From Thozetella sp. PMI_491 (lineage: Eukaryota; Ascomycota; Sordariomycetes; Chaetosphaeriales; Chaetosphaeriaceae), in contig MU270044.1 of NCBI GenBank assembly GCA_021432635.1, positions 625,455 to 689,454 of the forward strand: a stretch of DNA of 64,000 nt, in the 5' to 3' direction. The notes beneath the pieces are model-generated. The model ran no database searches. It was not told the origin of the DNA and saw only the letters and a list, made by a program, of their open reading frames with translations. Every line of letters starts with the position of its first letter. The stretch's first letter is position 1. The translations under genes were made by a program, and so were the position numbers. Of the stretch, positions 56,395 through 64,000 are shown piece after piece.

Positions 56395-58510
56395 TCACTC
56401 TCCGACCTCACGGTCATCCCCCCAGTGGATGTAGGATATGACCGGCCAGTTCCAAGTGGCATGGCGGATCGCCTTGCCCCAGAAGTAGAGGGGCACCCAG
56501 CAGAGGATGACGGCGGCCGAAAGGGCGGCCATGACACCGTAGGCATCCTGGTAGCCTGACTCGGCCACCCAGTTGTTGGTGTAAAATGACAAAAGGAAGC
56601 CAAACATGGATTTGAAGCCCATGACGGCAAGCGTAATCTCGCCCGCAACCGGTCGGTAGGCGTCGATGACATACACGAGCGCGACATTCGTCCCCTGCAC
56701 AATGGAGAAATTGACTAGTTACCGTTAGTATATAGCCCCTTAGCGCGCTCGCAGCATCACTGTCAGAGTACAACTTACGCAGGCCGAGTCCAATGGTCGG
56801 ACAAATCCAGTGCAGTTGGTGTTGGATCCCCACACCATATAGTATCAGAGCTAGAGGCGCGGTGATCATAGACAGGGCCATGGCGGGAAGTCGCATCTCT
56901 GGGTCGCGGACGCCGCCGTTGCGCCTCGTGAGCCAGTCGGCCACCATGTCGCCGAGGTGACCGCCAGCTGGGATGCCGATGATGGATCCAATACATGCTG
57001 AGATGAAGCAGAGTCCCACCTGCCACGACTCGAAATTGTACGCCGTCTCAAAGGCGGAATCGACGTTCGACGATACCGCGACGAGGAACCCAATCGTGAC
57101 GGCTTGGGCAAGGGCCGCCCACAGGACCGGAGGGAGCAGGATCAGACCCAAAGGCCGCAGCGCGAGCTTGAGGAAGCTCTCGTCCGTTAGGCTGCGGTGG
57201 AAGATCTTCAGGGACGACCAATACGACTCTTTTCGCGGGATGCCCGTCCGGGGTGAGGCGTTCTCCGTGTCGGTCTGGGCGATGCTGGGGATCTTCTCGC
57301 CCTGGTTTGAAGTCGGGGGCGAGAGCTCGTGGAAGTCCACTGTGTCGCGAATGTAGGCCGTTTCCGGGAAGGTGAAGATGGCGAGCAGCAGCACCAAGCC
57401 GATGAGAGCGGCGGCCACCTGATAGATGACACGCCAGTTGTGGTTGATGGTGATAAGGCTAGGGCGATGTTAGAAAGCCTGGAGGGTGCAAGGCGGAACT
57501 AGCGAAAAGGAAGCTCCTCTTACCCCGAGATCACCATGCCAATGCCCACACCAACGGAGAGGAACGAGGTGTACAGTGCCATGACGGTGCCACGCTCGTG
57601 AAGGAAGAAGACGTCGGCGATCGATATCGGGGCTAGACGAGGCCGCTGTTAGTCTGAACTTGCTCGAGCACAGGAAAGACTTCTCATGGAGATGAAGGAG
57701 TTTGCAATACCGATTGTCTCTGCAGCGCCGGCCCCAAAGCCCATGATGATGCGGGCAGCGAGAAAGCCGTCGTAGGTTTTGTCAAAGCAAAGCCACAGGA
57801 TGGTGATCTGCCGAGACGCGTCAGTAGGGCCGAGCTGAACCAGCGCCTCCGGCTAGAGGCTCAGGCAGGAGGCTTACAAAGTAGATCAGGTAGCTGGCAA
57901 CGTAGACGGGCCGCCGTCCGTACTTGTTGGCGAGCGGCACCCAGAAGAAGTTGCCAGTGCCCTGGAGCAGAGCGGTGGTGGTGAAGAAGTAGGCGACCTT
58001 GGGGATGTAGATGCCGAGGAGTCCGGGGTTGACGGCGGGGTTTGCCTCTGGGAAGAAGTCTATTGTGGTGGACACCATGGCTATCGTAGGACCGGCGGCG
58101 ACGAAGTTACACATCATCATGGCAACACAGATCACTAGATGCTCCAGCATTAGTCTTGCTGGTGATGGCCGACGCGCGACCGCCTCGACGCTTCAGGGAG
58201 GACTTACCCGTGGCGATGTAGTACTTGTACCATTGTGGCCTGTAGCCAGTTTGCGGTCAACACTCTCCCCAATATCCCGAGCAGAAGGGACTACATGCCC
58301 TAGGTCGGCGCATCAGGAAGGAAGGTGACTTTGAGGGTAAACATACCAGTTTAGCGGATCATTGGGGTCGTCCGAGGGCGTTGGGATCAAGATGATCTCG
58401 TTCGTTTCGTGGTGCCGGAGTCGCACATTGCCTAAGGTCCGCTTTCGAGTCTTCTCGACGGTCTGGGCCTCCTGATTAGGGTCCAACGGGGCAGCGATAG
58501 AGTCAGCCAT
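56395..58510 (-). CDS. Major facilitator superfamily transporter, 12-TM type
   Basis: Seven exons: 58510-58347, 58239-58208, 58134-57878, 57807-57711, 57632-57524, 57458-56779, 56714-56395; 552 aa. The cytosolic N-terminus carries the DPNDPLNWPQWYKYYIAT motif found just before TM1 in many fungal MFS transporters of the drug:H+ antiporter-like group. The TM2-3 loop motif A appears as VPLANKYGRRPVYV. A long charged central loop (about 235-300) is followed by the second six-helix half, ending in VPLYFWGKAIRHATWNW. Exon 2 is only 32 nt. Its position beside cupin, monooxygenase fusion and SDR suggests uptake of the substrate or export of the product. Substrate not predictable from sequence. Confidence 0.93.
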
Positions 58511-61500
58511 GTTGATGTTCGAAAGGTAACACAACGGCTGGCGGACGATCAATGCGGAAGAGTGCCTAAAAGCAACCAGGCGAAGGGAGATGGGAAGGGA
58601 TGGATGTAGAGAGACGCCCTGGCAGAAGGGGGCCTCGACAGATATTGGGAGGGGGGCAGCCCTATGAGCAGAAGCGAGCCGTGTTAGTGATGCCGGAGGA
58701 GGAGCCGCCTCAATATGTAGCGGCGGGAGGTGACGGAGACAGGTGTGTTATGAGGGCCGGCTGAGTGCATCATGTAGGTCTTACTACCTGCTCGGATCAG
58801 GTGGTGGCTCCCAGCAGATCGGAAGACACGGGGTAGCCACGACTCGACGACGAGGAGGCGGAGGAGGAGCAAGAAGAGGAGGCGCCGCCAATCATCCGTC
58901 AGGCTCGACGTCTCGGTTTGTTAGGCCGGCATTGGCTACCGAGGCGTGCCTGGTTCGAAGTGTTGGCGTGGCAGAACGGCGCTACTCCCCAGATGGAGCC
59001 GCCGAATGGGACATGAGTCTGGGGGAAAAGGGGGGGAGGACGGAGGGAGGGAGTACCTTTCACACCCCCTCTCGGCGAAAAAAGACGCCCTGAAGTGGCC
59101 TATGAGCGTCGCCGGCAGGCAAGGCCGTGGCGAAACTGCGTCCCGGTTTGATGCGGCAAGCAGAATATACTTCCAACACCACCAACAAGGGCCTCCGCGC
59201 TCCAGCAAAAGGTCGGGTGTGGGGAGACGAGGGAACACGGAAAGGAGGGCTGAGCGGCGCGTCCGGAAGTGGACGCTAAACCTCGCAGGGGACGAGCAGC
59301 AGCACGTCCTGCCACTTCCCGACACAGCAAGAAGCTAGATGGATGGACGGATAGATGGGATGGGATGGGGACGACGGGTGGGTGGGTGACTCTCTCTCTC
59401 TCTCTCTCCCCTCCCAAGGGACCCAAGAGGGAGCACACCTTCAGGGGGCAGGCGATCGATCAGGCCCGCCTCGCAAGCTTATTTGTGAACCCCACAGACC
59501 TCTGGAGGCAGATCATGGAGAAAGTGGAGGGAGAGCGGAGGAAACACAGGTGGAGGTGGTGCAAACGGGAGTAACTGCCATCCAAAGAGACCAGATGCAG
59601 CAGTTGAACTAGTCGGGCAGGGCTGGCTACCTTAGTCTCGCGGGTTCTCCACGCTGTTGGCTCCAATAAGCAAGCCGTCAGACGCGTACAGAGGTATAGC
59701 TGCTGCGATCACACACGGTGTAAGTTGAAGGCGCCTTTTTATTTTTATTTTTTATCCTTTGGTTCTAGTCTTCATACTTTCTTCTTCCTGTCCAAGATCG
59801 CAAGAAAGCTGCCGCCTCCCCCTCTCTCCCTCTCTCGCTTCAGCCTCTTGCTCATTTCTTCTTTTATTCCACAATCCCAACCATAATCTCACCCCGGACC
59901 CCCCTCCCCCAGCTGTGAGATTTTTTTTCTTCCCACCCTACCTAACCTCCGATACTTTTTCTTCTGTTTCATTCCCGCTCTGCCAAGCCAAGACCCGGAC
60001 TTGTTCTCAAAAAGGAATAGTTCGGCAAGTTCCTTCCTTGTGCATTGTAAATTACCCCTTCACATGGAAGGAGGAAAGAACATGTACGCAAGCAAGCTTT
60101 TAGGTACTGAGAGTTGGGAAACCTGGGGTAGGCGGCATCAATTGTTTCGTTCGAGACGAGTTTCTTGTCCCCCGTTGCTATAAACAGACATGCGGCCCAG
60201 CCTTCGCGTACGACCGGCAAGCCCGTGTCACTCTTGAACGTGGCCAACGGGAAAGTGGGCGATCCCCCTCTCCCCCTTCCCCCCCCCATCGGATGAGAGG
60301 GGGGAAGCTTGCGAGCCGTTGCGAGCTTGTCGATTCGTCCCCTAGCTTGTGAATCTCTGGGGCGGCACACCACGCGAACGAGGGCCCCGAAGTTCCTTCG
60401 TAAGCGGGTAGGTAGCCAGGGACTACGGTGCCGTAGCACAGAGCTCGGCCCTAGCTTGCGTCGGTAACCAATTGTCGCTGCAGCTGCCGCTGCCGGCTGC
60501 AACACTCCACCATACGCGGACGTCTTGGCCTCGATCCTCATCATGAAATCTGTAGAGGAGGGAACGGCGCTTCCTACTGTTCCTGGAAGGAGGGGGTTTA
60601 TCTGCGCGCCTGTTGGTTCCATTGGTCGCAACAGAGGCGGTAACAGATAGGCAAGGACTTTTTGCATGCTCACCACCATCCTCATTACCTAGGTATGAAA
60701 CAAGCTCCGAACGGGTGGTTCTGTTCCTCGACGCCATGCCATGTCCTGCGCGTGCCTAAGGTCCATTGGAGGCCACCCTGAATCTCGAGCTCTCGAGAAT
60801 TCTGCTTCCGCCTCGGGCGACGACGCCATGGCATACGCCAACGTGCTGTACCTTCTACCTACCTAGGTACAGTACATACGAGTCGGGCTCGGCTCGTGCA
60901 AACACCCCCATACAGTCACCGATTTGTAGAGACATCGTCGGGGGCGCCATGCCGATCGACAGTGCGCTTTGCTCTCCCGCCGGATGGTGTGATCTGAAGC
61001 ACCGCTGGCGCGGCATGTCTCGCCGCTGACGACGGTTCCGAGTGAGCATGACGATGGGCTCGCAGGAGGTTGTAGATTCGAGCGGCAGCCGTATGTCTTC
61101 CCTGGTCCCTTTTTATAGCAGCACGGATGATAACCCGGAATCTGCCACGGCATATATCCAGAAGCCCTGTAAATTACCGTCCGCCTTCACGCGAAGTACT
61201 TATTACTCCCGTACTCATGGCATGCAATGCCCAGGCGTCGCAGGCTATTGTTTCCCCACCCGTCTCCACCCCTTGACGATGCTTCTTGGGGCTCCCGTTG
61301 TGCTGAACGCGGATGGTATTACGTGGCCCCTGGTCCCTGTCGCATCACATCCCCTGCCGTCCGCCCCCCCCTGGGTGCCCCAGGCGCCATACCTACGCCT
61401 CGCATTGGAGGAAAACAAGCAAATATGGATTAGAGGTGCATAGTAGTCGGAAGAGAGTGAGCCCCGGCCTTGCCGCCTGCAGGCCAACAACGTGTGCATT

Positions 61501-62688
61501 CGCTGGTCTACCCGTGCACGGGAAAGAAGGGAAGAGCCGGAAGGGATTTGTCTCAAGGTAGGAAGGGGAGGGAGAGGGAGAGGGAAGGTGTTACCGTGTA
61601 GAGAGGTAGCTGCGTATCAGCAATTGCCCATTTGTCATGTGGCGGGTTTCGTCGGACAAGAGACCCTGAGGCAAGCCTGGCAAGATTGGTCGCAAGCTGG
61701 TCGGAGTTGGTAGCATAGCAAACGCGCTTGGGGATCGATCGGGGGCAATCCCCGCAAAGCAATGGACGGGCAATGCAGCACGGTCAACGCCTGCCGACCA
61801 CCCAAGTACTACAGTACTACGTAAGGTAGGTAATCATCATGGACCAACCCCCCAGTGTCTCTCGATCCCGTCTCTTCCTCCGTGCCAGCACAAGCCCCGG
61901 GGGGGTGGAACCTTGGTCTTGGCACCAGGCGAGAGACTCAGAAGCGAATGGCAGGAGGCATGGCATCCCGTCGGCCGCGATCCAAGAGGGGAGGCCACGA
62001 GGAAGGGTGAGGGGTTGGGGCGGGGCCGAGGAGGAGGCCAACACACCGGAATAAAAAAATAAATAAAAAAAATTGTGCTGGCTACTCTGTACGTGTATGG
62101 CCGTTTTGGTTCCCCCACGGGCCGGCCTTTTTTTTTTTTTTCTGTGGTTGCTACCTTCCTCTCGTTGTGCCTGACGACGTGACAAGCCGTCCGAAGCTGC
62201 ATTAGGGAGGACTGCCAGCCTTTGCACGGCTGCTAAACCCGCTGCGGAGCTTGATGACGCGGGCCCGCTGGGGTAGCCAAGTTCGCTAAAGATCCGCTGC
62301 CAGGTCTAGCGCGGCTTAGAAGCTGTATCAGTCGTAAGTGCAGCTGCTTCTTAGGTAGTCTCCAGACGTCCCATCGAACTTTCCACCACATCCCGCCCGA
62401 TTTCCTCCCACTTCTCTCCCGGCCCCGACGCCTTGGAACCCGCCAGCCAGGCCCCTTCTCTACCAACCCACCGGACGGCCGGCTTCGAGCTCCGTTTGTT
62501 TGATCTGCCGGGTCTACGGGAGACGCGAGCGGAGCCTTTTTATTTTTACTTCCCGCCCCCGGCCGACAGCGCCGATTGCGCCTAACACCCCTCCGGGGGC
62601 TGCGACGCTTTCGCTGTGTCGCACCGTCGACGCGAGCGCCGTTTGGCGCTGGTGCTCGCGCTCCTGAGCGAGCGCTAGCCGGCCTGTC
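58511..62688. other. Long intergenic region upstream of the transcription-factor gene (4.2 kb)
   Basis: No gene supported. It includes a (CT)n tract with flanking GGATGGAT-type repeats (59334-59409), a pyrimidine-rich stretch (59755-59950), a T-rich run (62129-62141) and TACCTAGGTA-type words (60856-60872). Long promoters like this are common for fungal regulators. Confidence 0.5.
59390..59409 (+). repeat. (CT)n microsatellite
   Basis: About nine CT units directly after a GGATGG/GGGTGG-type repetitive stretch. Confidence 0.85.
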
Positions 62689-64000
62689 ATGGCCAGCCCA
62701 ATAGGCAACCTCATTCACCCTGACCCCCAGCCACGGTCTAGTCCATATCGCACGCCGGCCCAGCAGTCCCTCACCCTGGTCTCGCTGCCTCCATCGGCCC
62801 ATCCGACCGCGTCGCCCACCAGCGCCCAGGGCCTCAGCCGGACTCTGCCCTCCCCCTCCCTCTCCGGGACCGCCCGGCTGTCGTCAGCGCCGGCACCGCC
62901 AACCCCCATCGCCGGCGCGTCTGCTACGCCCCAGTCGGCCAAGGGCCACTCTAACACGCAGTCCCTCTACCAGTGCGCCGACTGTCTACGTGAGCGTCCT
63001 TCCCCGGCTGCCTCATTGCTGGCCCCATGCATGCATGCAAGGCTAACCCGGACCAGGTCGATATTCGCGGCCAGAACACCTCCAGGTAAGCCTGGCTTGC
63101 TGGGCCTAGACGGCCTCCACCTCTTCAGCTGGACCCTTGGCTGACCTGGAAACAGAGACATATTGCCACCCATACTCTCGGCAAGCGCTTTACGTGTGAT
63201 GTAGGTTGCCGTCGCACAAGGTCTCTGCCCAGAGACCACCAAGCTGACTCTGAGCCCAGGTGTGTACCAAGGCCTTCTCCAGGGCCGACTTGCTGAAGCG
63301 CCACCGCGCCAATCACTTTGATGAAAATGGCACCAAGAGGAGACGCATCAACTCATCCCCCGGTGCCGGACGTGTTGCGCACGCGTGTGTGGCCTGTTCC
63401 AAAGCACGGGTAAAATGCGAGGAATTGAAGCCGTATGCACACCCTAGCCTGGCCGCCCCTCCCCCCCTCCCTCTACCCCCCTGCTGACCCATGGCCCTAG
63501 ATGCGCCCGCTGCAAGAACCGCGGCATCAACTGCGAATATGCTGCCTCAGAGGATGCGGCCATGCATTTACTTCATCTATCTGCCAACATCCGCAACGTG
63601 GAGCGTCGCGGCAGCGTAGCGAGCACGGAGTCGGGGTACTATCAACCACCATCTACCTCTGGTCACCGTACCCAGCCATACTCCCAACAGGACCAGCAGC
63701 AGCAGCAGCCGCAGCCGCAGCAACCGCCGCCACCCCAGCGTCTGTATGTTCAGCAGCAACACCGCCAGCCGCAGCCGTCACCACAGCAGCAACAGCAGCA
63801 ACATCCGCTAGCGCTTCTTCCTTCCCAGCAGCCGTATCCCGAGCCGTTGGGTACGCCGGTGATCAAAACTAGCCCTTCTCAGACGGACAATGCACCGCTA
63901 GCCGAAGCACAGCTCCCCACGCCCGAGACCCTGATGGAGCAGAGCAACGCCGATGGCTTCCAGCCGCCATATGCCGCCAACGGCATGGTGGACATGGCCA
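62689..64000 (+). CDS. C2H2 plus Zn2Cys6 dual-domain transcription factor, N-terminal part (runs off right edge)
   Basis: Fungal regulator combining two DNA-binding domains. Exons 62689-62989, 63057-63085, 63156-63200, 63260-63432 and 63501 onward. A Ser/Pro-rich N-terminus of about 95 residues is followed by two C2H2 fingers: CADCLRRYSRPEHLQRHIAT-H, split over three exons, and CDVCTKAFSRADLLKRHRAN-H. Directly after comes the binuclear cluster ACVACSKARVKCEELKPCAR then CKNRGINC (six Cys), split by intron 4. Next is a Gln/Pro-rich region with runs of 5-6 Gln (around 63690-63810), a typical activation or low-complexity segment. Such tandem C2H2-Zn2Cys6 factors usually carry a fungal-specific TF domain later, which would be outside the window. 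It could regulate the metabolic block 4 kb upstream, but that is only positional inference. Confidence 0.9.

Overview
This is nuclear DNA from a filamentous ascomycete (Pezizomycotina), most likely a Sordariomycete. Nearly every gene is split by short introns of about 45-160 bp with GT...AG ends and CTRAC-type branch sites, the intergenic regions carry pyrimidine-rich leaders, and the proteins have a typical fungal character (Aurora kinase, CaMK1-type kinase, LysM protein, C2H2-Zn2Cys6 factor). Genus cannot be read from the sequence. A run of exactly 100 N at 53798-53897 is an assembly gap.

Layout. 0-5.4 kb: importin-13/Kap122-like karyopherin (-, runs off the left edge), Xaa-Pro aminopeptidase P (+), FUN14-family mitochondrial membrane protein (-). 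6-9.2 kb: a disordered basic protein of unknown role (+) and TIP41 (-). 10.3-17.8 kb: an unknown 386-aa protein (+), Aurora kinase (+), ATP23 metalloprotease (-), glutamate 5-kinase (+), NIP7 ribosome-biogenesis factor (-). 19-23.5 kb: zinc alcohol dehydrogenase (+), an intron-containing tRNA-Thr(UGU) (-), CaMK1-type kinase (+). 25.6-26.7 kb: an unknown 382-aa protein (-), followed by a 5.4-kb gene-free stretch. 32.2-34.9 kb: histidyl-tRNA synthetase (-) with two in-frame starts, a 13-nt microexon and a GC-AG intron. 37.8-48.4 kb: full-length ABCB transporter (+), three-LysM secreted protein (+), cytidine deaminase (+), FYVE-RING protein (-). 49.5-58.5 kb: cupin (-), a flavin monooxygenase fused to an acetoacetate-decarboxylase-like domain (-), SDR oxidoreductase (+) and MFS transporter (-). 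62.7 kb to the right edge: a C2H2 plus Zn2Cys6 transcription factor (+, truncated by the window).

Most of the window is conserved housekeeping: nuclear transport, TOR signalling, mitosis, mitochondrial protein processing, proline synthesis, ribosome assembly, tRNA charging and pyrimidine salvage. The accessory part is the 49.5-58.5 kb block. Cupin, monooxygenase-decarboxylase fusion, SDR and MFS transporter together look like a small catabolic or specialised-metabolite gene cluster, with a candidate regulator 4 kb further on. This block is the best candidate for an undescribed system. I worked out the exon structures by hand from splice signals and reading-frame continuity; all complete multi-exon models close in frame.
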